Assembly (NCBI GenBank): GCA_949358305.1
Contig: OX442315.1
Span: forward strand, 35,366,427 to 35,430,426
Origin: Strigamia acuminata
Lineage: Eukaryota > Arthropoda > Chilopoda > Geophilomorpha > Linotaeniidae
Length of the DNA stretch: 64,000 nt
Reading direction: 5' to 3'
Part shown: one piece after another, positions 21,419 through 32,695 of the stretch
How positions within the stretch are numbered: the stretch's first letter is position 1
Layout of the letters: the number at the start of each line of letters is the position of its first letter
Program-made: the position numbers and the translations under genes
Notes under the pieces: generated by a model
The model's input: the letters and a program-made list of their open reading frames with translations, nothing else
What the model was told of the DNA's origin: nothing
The model's database searches: none

Positions 21419-23699
21419 TAGGTTTTTATTTCCCAACAATAGACCATTGGAAAATTATCACATAATGCAGTTTGGCTTCACCCACAATAAGAAAACTACA
21501 AATTAACAATGTTATAATGTTATTTTGCAATGGGGGCAATCATTGTTACGATCACATGATTGTATCACCTGACCTTATTTTTCCAAAGGTTTATTGGATG
21601 TGTCTCTCAACATCAGCCAGTGGCTTAACTCCAAATTTTTAGTCGCTAAGGAAAATGTTTTAAATGTTTTTGTTACGGTCCACTACTAACCGGCAACCAT
21701 GATTAATTATAGTTAGGCCACTGGATCTCTCATTTTTTGTGCATTGTTTCTAATACATTTATCATTTATTTTTATTTTTTTTGTAGGTGATCACAAGCAG
21801 TTGCGAGCTCAAGTAAATGTGCATAGATTATCTGAGGAATGCCACTTGGATATTTCTCTTTTTGAAAGACTCATCAACAATGACGTTGGATATGCAACTC
21901 TTCAAGTTCAGCACCGCATGCGACCTGAAATATCTGGACTGCTCGTACCTTTCATTTACCAAAATCTGAGGAATCACCCTCACGTACTAGAATATCCACA
22001 AGTCAAGGGCGTCAATTCCAACATGTTTTTTCTAAACCACAACGTGATGGAAGACAAAATGCGCGATATTGAGGCTCATGTTAATACCTTTGAGGCTGAG
22101 TATTTGGTCGCCTTATGTCTTTACTTACTACAACAAAGCTACAAACCCTCCCAGATTACCATTATAACAGCATACAATGGCCAGTTAAATGAATTGCAGA
22201 AACGTATAAAGACCAATCCTATTTCTAAGGAAGTTCGCGTAATTTCGATCGATGGATTTCAAGGCGAAGAAAGCGATATAGTTCTTCTGTCTTTTGTCAG
22301 AAATAACAGCGAAGGACGAATTGGCTTTCTAAAATTTGACAATAGGGTGAATGTGGCGCTCTCAAGAGCTAAGATGGGACTTTTTTGTGTAGGAAATTTT
22401 GAACATTTTGCCGAGAGAAGTGAATTTTGGCATAGCATAGTTGATAGCTCAAAAAAGTATGGCTTATTTGGGAATGAAATGACACTGAAATGTCAAAAAC
22501 ACGGTACTCTGACAAAGGTGGCGACTGCAAATCATTTTAAAACATCGTGCCCTGAAGGTGGTTGCTTAAAAATATGTGATCACGTGCTGAGTTGCAACCA
22601 TGTTTGTAAAAGACGGTGTCATGCAGACCCACACAGCACATTGTGCAAAGAACCTTGCACAAAAGTTATCTGTGATTTGAAACACTCGTGTCCCTTGAAA
22701 TGCCATCAGATCTGCGAACCGTGCAGGGTCAGCGTGATGAAGTGTCACCTGAATTGCGAGCACAGCGAGTACCAGCCGTGCTACGTGGATATAGCGACGA
22801 TAAAATGTAAAGTGCTGGTCGAGAGGGTTTTAAAATGCAGACATACGGTCACTCTGGAGTGCCACGCCGACGTGGACCAATACCAATGCAGAGAATGGGT
22901 CAAACGGGAGTTGACGCATTGCAATCACGAAAGAGTCATGTCCTGCTTTCAGGACCCGGCCATGGTCAACTGCCGAGTGGGCTGCAGGGCTAGGCTAGAG
23001 TGCGGGCACGCGTGTCCACAAATATGTCATCCCAGGGACGACCCGAACCACGAGCACGTTGAATGCACGATGCTTTGCAAGAATTACCAATGCAACAAAT
23101 GTCTGATGCTGGTCGAGAAAGAGCGCCCGTGTGGACACAAGATTCAGCACGTCTGCTCGAAGGAGATTCTTTTAAGGCTGTCAACGCGTCCACCACTAAC
23201 ACCTCTATCAATGGTTTCAGCTAGACAGGCTGACGTTGCATACGTTGACTCGTGTGTCGAACCGTGTACACTGACGCTCGCTTGCGGCCATCCGTGCAAA
23301 CTGAAATGCTCCGAACCGTGTGGCGACTGCAAAGAAATCGTGGACAAGTTCTTGTATTGCGGGCACGTGATGAAAGCCGAATGCCGGGCAGTTGCGGCGA
23401 GTTTGGTGTGCACTGCATCGTGCAGGAAGTGTCTACCGTGCGGGCACGCTTGTCCGAAGGCTTGCGGAGATGCATGCGAGACCAAGTGCTCGCATCTGGT
23501 TCAGCGGCCGGGCTTGTGCGGTCATGCGGTGGATGCACCGTGCCATTTGGCCGGTGCACTTGATCTGGAGATAGCCTCGTATAGCAAACAAGCTTGCAAA
23601 GTAGAATTAGGTTGCGGGCATTTGTGTAAGGGGTCTTGTGGCGAGTGCCAGCAAGGCATGGTGCATATATCTTGCAAGGAGAATTCCTGCAAGTTTTAA

Positions 23700-25270
23700 T
23701 TGCGAGATAATTCAATTGAAATACATAAATGTTTTAATTACGAGAAGTTAATTTTGATAAAAATGTGTTACAAAGAAATTGTAATTTCAATAATTTTTCC
23801 GTATGTTTTTTTTCCCCAGATAATTGTTATATTTTGTTATAGTAGGCGCTTTGTCCACCGACAATTCTTCGGTTAGACGCGTTCTTTTTTGCAAAAACAA
23901 AATAAGATTATAATCTCATTTCGAATACCGTACTGCCTCGATTAAATGTCGGGCGTAAATAAGCGCCAGGACTCGATTTAACGCTAGGGGCTCGGCGGCG
24001 TTTAGTGCACAGCGCGCCGCCCCGAACTGACCCGTCTGGGAGGGGGTCGGGTCAGGAAAATTAATAAACGCCCTGGCGTTTATTTGAGACAGTACAGTGT
24101 TGTATTTTTTAATTGTGCAGGTTGCATTTGTGACATTAGTTCCTTTTGTGCTATGCACTATTGTTGTTCATGTGTTATATGTTTATTTATTGTCACGTAT
24201 TATATATGTGAAGTGTATCGATATTACGCTATTTCCTAGTATTAATGTTAAATCTGCTAATGTTGCAAGGAATCTTGTTCAAATTAACCGTTAATTTATT
24301 TTATTTTTTGTATCATTTTATTTTCTGTTTGCAACAAGTGTTTCAAGCAGAGTAATAAAATTCTGGCTCTGGAGGCGTGTCACGACCCGAGTTTCCAAAC
24401 GTGTTATACTTGAGCTGAGTACGCATTCCCTCCTTTTTTTGCTTATCCCTTAACCTTTCTTATTTTCTTTAGTTCCAGGCTTTGATTATGCGTTTTGATG
24501 AGTCATACTCATTAGTATGCACAAACACATCTGATTGGCTGGCTGCCTTTCTGTGATAGGTTTTACTCGGCCTATTCCCCTACGGTGTGATTCCACAATG
24601 GGCGGCCATTCATGACCAGCTGCCAAGAGACATTTATAACCGCGCATAATTTAAAATGCGTTCTTTCCTCATCTAGAAATTAGCAGTTCATAATAATTTT
24701 GTATTTGTTATTTTCATATTGTTTGATTAAATTGTCGAATGGGAATGTTTGTTTTGTCATTTTATTGTTTTAACTATTTAAATTTTTTGTTTTGATTGGT
24801 CAAGTGTTACTACATTGGCAAATTGGCGAGTGCTTAGTGTTTTAATATATTGGTGTTTCTAACAACATAAAACTTTTATGGACAAGTGAGAACAGCAGAC
24901 ACAAGTGAGCTACAAGGAGAAGCCAACCAAATCAACGCGTTGTTAAGCAGAGAAGCCAACATCCAGGAGGTGTTTTCGACCGAAAATGAATGACGCGAAA
25001 CATGACGCGAGGAAAATTCGTCATAAATTATCATTAAAAACCCTTTGTTCCTTTTTTGTTTTTAACATATCGAATATTTGTTTACTCGTTGCTGCAGTAA
25101 CTATTGTTGAAAATTTAGCATTCTATTTTGGAAAATGGGCTGTCAAATTGAGGTGTTTTATGAAATATTGTCGAAATTGATGAGTCGATTAGAACAGAAT
25201 ATTTTTTTTAGAATAATTGCATAATATAAAAGATATTTTTTCTAGCCTTCAAGTTTCAGGTAAACACAAA
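23700..25270. other. Intergenic between copy 2 and LRR gene A
   Basis: No gene recognised. The start matches copy 3 3' flank blocks (compare 38,880-39,150). A probable small MITE lies at about 23,926-24,101. Just before LRR gene A, about 24,830-25,260 is shared with the region upstream of LRR gene B (39,120-40,080), so it probably holds the LRR promoter and 5' UTR. A short open segment at 24,986-25,180 is only partly preserved in the paralogue and is not called. Confidence 0.5.
23926..24101. mobile_element. Probable small MITE
   Basis: The segment begins near CCGTACTGCCTCG and ends near GAGACAGTACAG, and the inner blocks CGTAAATAAGCGCCAGG and CCTGGCGTTTATTTGAG face each other. GC content is well above the neighbourhood. 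No coding capacity; the target duplication is not clear. Confidence 0.4.
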
Positions 25271-27000
25271 ATGAGACCGAACCAAAAAGCACGCAAATTT
25301 CGCTACAAAATGTTTAAAATTTCTTTTGAAGAGTTGAACATGGAAAAATTAAGGAAAATGGCTTTAGACATCGTTCTAGACTGCGCTTTGAAATGGCGGG
25401 GAGAACCAACTCAGTATCACGATGATCCAATGAGAAGCACACTACATGTAATCACCTATTTCGACCAACTACGTAAGTGACACCCGCTCTAATCTGTGCT
25501 CATGTGGATTTATTTCGCTATTATTAATACACACGGTCCGATTTAGCCTATAATATTCGTGACGAAATTCTGCCCCAATACCTGGTGACTGGTGTTTGGG
25601 ATTTTGATGGTCATCGCGTGCTGCCAGAGGCGCGGGTCATTGCACTATTTCTACACAAAGACCTGGAAATACTAAGAATGAAATTTACGAGCGCTAATTT
25701 TGATTTCGATTTTTTCCTGAAAGTTAGCGGCTACTTAAAAGTGCGTATAAACAGAACTAACGTCCCCACAGCACTTGAACGTTGGATATTCGAATTCTCA
25801 CGGCCCTGGATGAATTCTCATGCTAATTAATGGCGAATTGGTGATTTTTTTGGAAATACACATTTGGTGTTTGGTTAATTAAGGAATATCCAACGTGGCA
25901 TTGCTGTGTAGTTGTAAAAGAAGTGTTTTAATTTATCTAATTGTGTCGCATAGAAGCTGATAGAGCTGAAACTGCCCGAGGAGAGCACGCTCACAGTAGC
26001 TGCGTGCAAAGAAATGCGCCAGGTTATGCCGAATCTTGAGAATCTCGATCTTTCTGGGTGTCTTGTTGAAGACGGTGCGATGAGACACATCGCCAAGCTG
26101 CCACTCGTCGAGCTCGACCCTGGACTGAGCATTACGGCAAATGGTGTGAAACAACTGTGCGGAAGATACTCGAGGGCCAAGGACACACTGAGAGTGCTCA
26201 AACTGGGCGAAGCGGACGACTCGCTGAGGAAGTTACACGGTTTGGTATTGAAAAGGATGAAATTGATGGAAGATATGGATTGGTTCGATTCTGCCATTTT
26301 CCACGCTCTTTCGCGTTACCACTTGAAAAAGCAATACAACATCAAGAAAATGAGTTTCCTTTTCCAAGACGACAATCACGACATACAGCAAAACGAGATG
26401 GATATGGCCGTGGCCATGTTTCCTAAAGTTTGCAGTATCCAATTCAATTCGTATTTTTTCACTCCCAAAATGTTGCACACACTGGCGAAATTTAAGGAGT
26501 TAAAAACTTTAATGATTGTGGTGACCCCGAGATTGGATATTAGAATTGATGAGAAAAATGAGGAGTACGATCGACTTTGTTTGCACAGCTTGTGTTTTCC
26601 TAATAAAGTGCAATTCACCTTGTACGACTGTGTGGATGGTTTGATCAACTCAGAATATTTTTTCCCAATATTGACCATGTTCCCGAATCTTGAGACACTT
26701 GCACTTCTATCGGGCGATGGTTTCACGAACAAAATTGCGAGTGAGTTAGCCACGATGATGGCGAAGAAGAAACTGAAACGTTTGGTAATTGACAACTGCG
26801 ATTCGTTGGGCCCGAGCGGAATTAAAGATCTTTTGGAAATCACTTCCTTGACCGAGGTAGAGGCGTATTTGGATGTTACGGAGATGATGAAACATCAATT
26901 TGACGCCCACCCGATGCAGGAAACTGCGGATGAACATGGTGTTAATTTGATACTCGAACTCACTATCTCTCCAGATAATTTGAATTTGGGACAAGTTTGA
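25271..27000 (+). CDS. Leucine-rich-repeat protein, gene A
   Basis: Three exons with GT-AG introns: 25271-25472, 25547-25740 and 25954-27000, giving 480 residues. The model joins in frame at every boundary, and the paralogue at 40,087 has identical exon lengths for exons 1 and 2. The N-terminal about 65 residues (MRPNQKARKFRYKM start, then a helical segment) are not a domain I recognise. From exon 2 on, leucine-rich repeat spacing is visible: MPNLENLDLSGCLVEDGAM, FPNLETLALLSGDGFTN, KKLKRLVIDNCDSLGPSGI. This resembles the C-terminal half of F-box/LRR proteins, but no clear F-box is present. LRRs usually bind protein partners. It lies downstream of a ZNFX1-like gene in both preserved units. Likely cytosolic; function unknown. 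Confidence 0.75.
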
Positions 27001-27219
27001 ATATTTTGTCCAATCTGTTTTTCAACCGGTATGAGCCGTTCTCGTTCATTGAAACACAACACAAACTATCAAAAATAGTTGTTTTTGAATAAAATGATTT
27101 TTTATTTCTTTTTAAATGTAATAAACAATTATTTGGCAATTGATGAAATAACTTTAATTAATGATGATGTTAGTTGCTTTGAATTTAAATTTAAACAAAA
27201 ATGCTCGATAAAGCTGAAA

Positions 27220-27615
27220 AGTTTTGAAGAAAAATGAAAAAATGTGTTTTGCAATGCGAGGAACAAAAAAATTAATCCAAATTAATTCTCCGCGACTGTA
27301 TGGACGGTTGGATTTGGATTCCTTCTGGCTATTTGCTCGACATGTTGCAAATGTTTCCAAATCTGGAGACATTACAACAAAAATGCTAGCGAGTTTGCCA
27401 AGATGATGGGGAAAAAGAAGCTGAAACATTTGACCATCGATAATTGCCACTTGTTGGGACCTTTGGGCATTGAGAGTCCGTTTAAAGTTGATTCTCTGCT
27501 CAAGCAACGGTTGTTTTTCATTCTCACTGATCGGAAATTGCATTTTGACGATTATCCGATGCAGCTGTCGGCCTTAAGACACGGGGTAAACCTGCAGCTT
27601 TATTTTCTAACTAGC
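27220..27615 (+). pseudogene. Remnant of the 3' end of another LRR paralogue
   Basis: A stretch matching FPNLETL is followed, out of frame, by MMGKKKLKHLTIDNCHLLGP and a tail ending HGVNLQLYF. These correspond to the last repeats of LRR gene A at 26,680-26,980. There is no upstream part and the frame is interrupted near 27,370, so it is a fragment. Confidence 0.7.
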
Positions 27616-27662
27616 TGTGCCCGGTCACGCGTTGCTGTGACTCGTAAATATATCCAGTTAAC

Positions 27663-28149
27663 CAGTGTTGGGCACGGTACTTTCAACACGTACCGCGGTA
27701 CCGGTACCGGTACCTGCGCCAACGGAGAAATGTACCGCGGTACCGGTACCCGGTACTTGCTATTTCCACCAAAAGTACCGCGGTACCGGTACGCGGTACT
27801 TGCTGCGTCCTAAAAAAGTACCGCGGTCCCGGTACAGTACCGGTACCGGGATTTTGCGGTACATCTCGCGGTACTCGAGAAAACGCGAGAAAACACGAGA
27901 TTCTCGTGTTTTCTCGCGTTTTCTCGAGTACCGCGAGATGTACCGCAAATTCACGGTACCGGTACTGCATGGCGCCAAATGTACCGCGGTACCGGTACCC
28001 GGTACTTGCTCTTTTCACAGAAAGTACCGCGGTACCGGTACCGGTACCCGCTGCATCTTAAAAAAGTACCGCGGTACTGGCCTCCGGTACAGTACCGGTA
28101 CCGGCGGTACTGTACCGCCGGTACCGGTACTGTACCGTGCCCAACACTG
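27663..28149. mobile_element. hAT-type MITE with palindromic core, first copy
   Basis: Ends are CAGTGTTGGGCACGGTAC and its reverse complement. A perfect 8-bp target duplication CAGTTAAC flanks it (27655-27662 and 28150-28157), the signature of hAT transposases. The interior is dense in self-complementary TACCGCGGTACCGGTA units and an inverted pair of CGAGAAAACGCGAGAAAACA. Translations through it are not genes. Confidence 0.92.
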
Positions 28150-28157
28150 CAGTTAAC

Positions 28158-28312
28158 ATCCCGTGGTAATAAATCCGGTGGAAATAAATCCCGTAGAAAT
28201 AAATCTCGTAGAAATAAATCCCGTAGAAATAAATCCCGTAGAAATAAAAAAAAATCCCGTGGAAATAAATCCCATGGAAATCCCGTGGTAATAAATCCGG
28301 TGGAATCGTGTG
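28158..28312 (+). repeat. 15-bp tandem repeat (CCCGTAGAAATAAAT)n
   Basis: About nine units of CCCGTAGAAATAAAT with small variants (CCGGTGGAAATAAAT, CCCATGG...) follow directly after the first hAT MITE. No coding meaning. Confidence 0.85.
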
Positions 28313-28380
28313 TTGCTTTCACGTCCAACAGATGGCGCTGTTTTTGAAATATTTAGTATAGCATGGGTTGCATTTACGCC

Positions 28381-29100
28381 CAGTGTTGGGCACGGTACAG
28401 TACCGGTACCGGCGTTACCAGTACCGCCGGTACCGGTACAGTACCGCAGCCTGTACCGCGGTACTTTTGTTCAAGCTGAGTACCGGTACCGCGGTACTTT
28501 TTGCAGTCTCCGGTAGTATCGGATACTTGTACCGCGGTACTTTCGGCGCCCTGCGGTACTCTCGCGGTATTCGGGAAAACGCGAGAAAACACGAGATTCA
28601 CGTGTTTTCTCCCGTTTTCCACGTTAAAGTTGTCTAAAATCGTAACGTCGTTGTGACGTTACGATTCGAACTGGCACAAGGTAAAACGCCCGCCCTGCCT
28701 GAAGACCCGTCCGCCCGCCCGTTAATTTGTTCGGTGTTCGGGTGGCAGACGAGTGGCAAAATAACATTAAAAGCTTATTATTAATAAGCTTTTAATGCGA
28801 TTTTAATGGTTATTGATGTTTATACTCATAACTTTTTAAAAAAAAAGTGGAAAACGGGAGAAAACACGAGAATCTCGTGTTTTCTCGCGTTTTCCCAAGT
28901 ACCGCGAGAGTACCGCAAAATCCCGGTACCGGTACTGTACCGGGACCGCGGTACTTTTTGCGGAAGTTGCATGTACCGCATACCGGTACCGCGGTACCGC
29001 ACTAGGTACCGCGTATCGGGACCGCGGTACTTTTCATCGCCGGCGCAAGTACCGCGTACTTGTACCGCGGTACTCGTTGGGGGTACCGTGCCCAACACTG
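28381..29100. mobile_element. hAT-type MITE, second, longer copy
   Basis: It has the same ends as the element at 27,663, again CAGTGTTGGGCACGGTAC facing its complement, and a perfect 8-bp duplication TTTACGCC (28373-28380 and 29101-29108). The core carries a hairpin (CGTAACGTC / GACGTTACG, about 28,641-28,665) and a near-perfect palindrome ATTAAAAGCTTATTATTAAT (about 28,766-28,797). Same family, separate insertion event. Confidence 0.92.
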
Positions 29101-29108
29101 TTTACGCC

Positions 29109-30342
29109 CAATACAGAGGGGGGCAAAAGTAAGTTTACAAACGAATATGTTAATTCTCCCGGCTGTATCTCGGGAAAAAAAGAGAGGAAATATAATGAAA
29201 TTTTAATTGGCTGCTTGTACAACATTCTACTTTATTTACCTAAATTTTTATCAAAATCTATCCATTAGTTTTTGAGAAAAATTTTTTTTGTGAAGTAACT
29301 GTGACTGGTATGGTCTCACCAATGTAATCAGGGGACTAATAACACTGGGTAGGGACGCATATACTTCACGTAATGATAACAAAGATTCCCACAATATTGG
29401 TTGGTTGGCCTTTATTGTCGTTGTCTAGGGGTATGGGGAATCCCGTTACCCGTTGCAGAGGTGCCACGAAGGCACGCCGCACCGGCAACCGACCCGTCAC
29501 ACACTGGGCGTGAGCCCAATGGGTGACGTGGTCGGTTCAACATTACATTCATGCTGTACTTACCTACAGCCCGCAGTGGCCACTCATGGAGGCTGCATCG
29601 TGGGGGTAAACCCAGACACTGAGCGTCGCTGTGGTGAATGGGAAGGAGTGCAGAGTTTTCTCAGCCGGGACACATCTTGTCCCCTCGTCTACTACAACAC
29701 CCCTGGAACTCTGTCAACACACGACCGTCCTGGTCGGTGTCCGCACTCTCTCTACATCTCCTCCCACACCACTCCGCTCCCTCCTTCCCCCGGGCTAGAT
29801 CACTTTACTCAATCAGGGGGTGATCTTGGGGCCCCACGGTGGTGTGTGGCAGTGACGTGGGTCACCCCAGGTGGCCATACGGTCACATCACATAAAAAAG
29901 TAAGAGGCAAAAGTTAGTTTACAAACTCTGTTTACCATCGAGAAACCTTACAACAATGTCTGCTAAGGCTTTGTTGGCTCTCCTTTAGCCTGTAGTATTG
30001 CTTTCAATCATTCAGTCATACTTTCAAGCAATTTCAAACAAATAGAAAAAAAAATTAATGATAATTACTAATTACAATTCATTGACATCAAGAACACTTT
30101 GAAATGGCATTAAGTTGTTATTTAACACCTGATTTCACACAAATAAATTTTTTTAATCGGCATATTTTTTTTTTTTTCTGCATAAAATGGACTTTTTGGT
30201 GCATATTTTATGTGCATAAAACGAATTTTATTTTGCATAAATATCTGGGACCTAAGTATTATCATCAAAACGACTAAAACTACGACTGCAATAAGCAGCT
30301 GATTTTGGTGATATCCCAATTAATTTTAATTTGTTCCAAGAC
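29109..30342. other. Intergenic; GC-richer block of unknown origin
   Basis: About 29,430-29,880 is GC-richer than its surroundings and open for 154 codons in one frame, with no recognisable motif or repeat-free codon pattern. Fragments GGCAAAAGTAAGTTTACAAA (29,123) and GGCAAAAGTTAGTTTACAAA (about 29,905) bracket it, so it could be an insertion. The rest is AT-rich with nothing recognised. Confidence 0.4.
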
Positions 30343-31807
30343 AGGAACTACAGGAACTGTTCTGTACACCGGTACTTGGGGTCACTACAAAACACAGGGT
30401 ACACCCCAAAGTCCTGGAATGTGTAATAAATAAATAAAAATTACTAAAGTAATTGAAATGAAAATCACAAAAATCAATTTTTTGACTGACAAATCACAAA
30501 AATAAATTTTTTGACTCAAAATCTATGATTTTATTCAACAATAAATCTTTAAAAAACATTACAATTCGATATAAAAAATCGATAAAAATGGAGAAAAAAC
30601 GATAAAAATCGGTAAAAATCGATAAAAATCGGTAAAAATCGATAAAAATCGGTAAAAATCGATAAAAATCGGTAAAAATCGATAAAAATGGAGAAAAAAC
30701 CATAAAAATCGGTAAAAATCGATAAAAATAGAGAAAAATCAATAAAAATCGGTAAAAATCGGTAAAAATCGATAAAAATAGAGAAAAATCAATAAAAATC
30801 GGTAAAAATCGGTAAAAATCGATAAAAATAGAGCAAAAACGATAAAAATCGGTAAAAATTAATAAAAATCGGTGAAAATGGAGATAAAACGATAAAAATC
30901 GGTGAAAATCGATAAAAATCGGTAAAAATCGATAAAAATTAGTACAAATTGATAAAAATTGGTAAAAATCGGTAAAAATTGATAAAAATCGGTAAAAATC
31001 GGTAAAAATCGATAAAAATCGGTAAAAATCGATAAAAATCGGTAAAAATCGGTAAAAATCGATAAAAATGGAGAAAAAACGATAAAAATCGGTATTAACA
31101 ATTTTTACCGATGTTTATCGATTTTTCTCCATTTTTATCGATTTTTACCGATTTTTACCGATTTTTATCGATTTTTACCGATTTTTATCGATTTTTACCG
31201 ATTTTTACCGATTTTTATCTTTTTTTACCGATTTTTACCAATTTTTATCAATTTGTACTAATTTTTATCGATTTTTACCGATTTTTACCGATTTTTATTA
31301 ATTTTTACCGATTTTTACCGATTTTTATCGATTTGTACTAATTTTTATCGATTTTTACCGATTTTTACCGATTTTTATCGATTTTCACCGATTTTTATCG
31401 TTTTATCTCCATTTTCACCGATTTTTATTAATTTTTACTAATTTTTATCGTTTTTGCTCTATTTTTATCGATTTTTACCGATTTTTATTGTTTTATCTCT
31501 ATTTTTATCGATTTTTACCGATTTTTATGGTTTTTTCTCCATTTTTATCGATTTTTACCGATTTTTATCGATTTTTTATATCGAATTGTAATGTTTTTTA
31601 AAGATTTATTGTTGAATAAAATCATAGATTTTGAGTCAAAAAATATATTTTTGTGATTTGTCAGTCAAAAAATTGATTTTTGTGATTTTCATTTCAATTA
31701 CTTTAGTAATTTTTATTTATTTATTACACATTCCAGGACTTTGGGGTGTACTCTGTGTTTTGTAGTGACCCCAAGTACCGGTGTACAGAACAGTTCCTGT
31801 AGTTCCT
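30343..31807. mobile_element. Large foldback element with tandem GATAAAAATCGGTAAAAATC core
   Basis: The outer about 270 bp on each side are inverted copies: AGGAACTACAGGAACTGTTC with TGTACACCGGTACTTGGGG on the left, mirrored at about 31,750-31,807. Between them are hundreds of bases of short tandem units that switch from GATAAAAATCGGTAAAAATC to its complement near 31,100. The whole is a 1.46-kb imperfect palindrome. No coding capacity; the IDFYRFLPIF-type translations are repeat artefacts. I could not identify the target duplication. Confidence 0.85.
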
Positions 31808-31925
31808 CAAATTCGCGCACGTACTTAACTTTTGTTGTGACAATAGTTAAAAGACCACTTTGTTTTTCACTTGTGAACTTGTTGCTTTAGATTTCGGCTT
31901 CACGGTGACTCTGTATGTCAGTGGG

Positions 31926-32279
31926 CTACAAGAAGAGTCTGGTGAGGTAGCTGCGTTTCTTGATCACCAAGCGACAGACATGGCATTTCAGAAGCACATC
32001 AACCTCAACAGCCCTTTGTACACATGCAGAGCATGCAGTGTGCCCACACCTGTACACAACATTGCACTTGTATGCACTGCACAGGAGACAGGTGGAATCT
32101 GTTGGTTCCAACTGCACCACCAGACCTGCGTTTGCCTGCCGTTCCCCGATGTTGGCCCACTCATCTGGCATCACCGCATACTCTTCCTCATCAGTTGCAG
32201 CTGCGGGTGGTTGAACTACAGGTTCCACAACAGCTGCAATGTTACGCCTTGTTCGCCGACGTTGCGCAGGCGGTTCCAT
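31926..32279 (-). CDS. Small RING-finger-like protein (117 codons)
   Basis: The C-terminal half has C3HC4 RING spacing: CLLC, then YRCGHTACSAC, then CHVC, followed by a short basic tail. The N-terminus is basic (RRRTRRN), then proline/alanine-rich and acidic. RING proteins of this size usually act as E3 ubiquitin ligases or adaptors. An upstream acceptor-like CTGGCTGCAG lies just before the ATG, so an earlier exon is possible. It borders the foldback element at 31,807 and may belong to a mobile element rather than a host gene; neither can be shown. Confidence 0.5.
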   Translation of the reverse strand: MEPPAQRRRTRRNIAAVVEPVVQPPAAATDEEEYAVMPDEWANIGERQANAGLVVQLEPTDSTCLLCSAYKCNVVYRCGHTACSACVQRAVEVDVLLKCHVCRLVIKKRSYLTRLFL

Positions 32280-32380
32280 AACATCTGCAGCCAGACTTGG
32301 TGAGCGGCGTCTACATATACCACGCCTGGGCTCCGGTGCAGTGTCAGGCAGGAGGTGGATGCAGGGTTGCCCACGACTGC

Positions 32381-32429
32381 GCCGAGGAACATCAGGGTGA
32401 CGCGGGGCGGTGCCCTGATGTTCCTCGGC
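32381..32429. repeat. Perfect 17-bp hairpin
   Basis: GCCGAGGAACATCAGGG (32381-32397) is followed after 15 bases by its exact reverse complement (32413-32429). It lies in the 5' flank of the RING ORF. It could be a structured leader element or a remnant of an inverted duplication. Confidence 0.7.
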
Positions 32430-32489
32430 TGAGGCGCGGGTGGTGCAGTAGGTTAGGTGGACGTTTGGTGGACGTTACAAAGCGTTACG

Positions 32490-32695
32490 TTATTGCGCGC
32501 ATTTGACGTGCGCGGAATTAAGACGCGCGCATTTGAGATGCTCGCATTTTCAACTCTGGATTGTTTAATTGTGTGCTATAATTATTATTTTATTTAATTT
32601 TACATTTTTATTGTGGGCGCGCATTTAACACGCGCCCATTTGACACCGTTTTAAATAGCGCGCGCATTTGATTTGCGCGCATTTGGTCCCACCCG
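32490..32695. repeat. Dispersed GCGCGCATTTG motif cluster
   Basis: At least seven copies of GCGCATTTGA-like words (for example TGCGCGCATTTGACG, GACGCGCGCATTTGAGA, TTTGCGCGCATTTGGT) occur within about 200 bp, broken by an AT-rich stretch. The spacing is irregular. Function unknown. Confidence 0.6.

Larger units (their letters stand above)
6675..23699 (+). pseudogene. ZNFX1: ZNFX1-like helicase/zinc-finger gene, copy 2, split by an LTR retrotransposon
   Basis: Exon 1 is 6675-7477 plus 18892-20069, with an 11.4-kb gypsy element between. If the element and one copy of its ATTT target duplication are ignored, exon 1 has 1,981 bases, keeps one open frame and ends in the same phase as the other copies. 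Exon 2 is 20134-20217 (VEEAAK, motif II). Exon 3 is 21787-23699, with GDHKQLRAQV, VQHRMRPEIS, SIDGFQGEESDIV and NVALSRAK, then NF-X1-type finger repeats. Walker A GPPGTGKT lies at about 18,923. This copy alone keeps the long segment between motifs Ia and II (about 19,185-19,979). The 3' end is short: after KEN the homology to copy 3 breaks and a stop follows at 23,699, so about 390 C-terminal residues including the RZ finger are absent. Before the insertion it could have encoded about 1,325 residues. The second intron carries a foldback MITE. Confidence 0.85.

Noticed and set aside
24986-25180. Possible extra N-terminal exon of LRR gene A
   Set aside because: In LRR gene B the same sequence is broken by a 590-bp insertion while the rest of the gene is intact, so this segment is unlikely to be coding.
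27665-29132. Open frames with repeated YRGTGTRYL peptides
   Set aside because: They arise from TACCGCGGTACCGG palindromic units within the hAT MITEs and are present on both strands.
29453-29917. 154-codon ORF in a GC-rich block
   Set aside because: No recognisable motif, no homologue within the window, and the block is bracketed by repeated words, so it is more likely part of an insertion than a gene.
30494-31560. Long open frames reading IDFYRFLPIF repeats on both strands
   Set aside because: They are translations of the tandem AT-rich core of the foldback element; the same repeat reads open on both strands.
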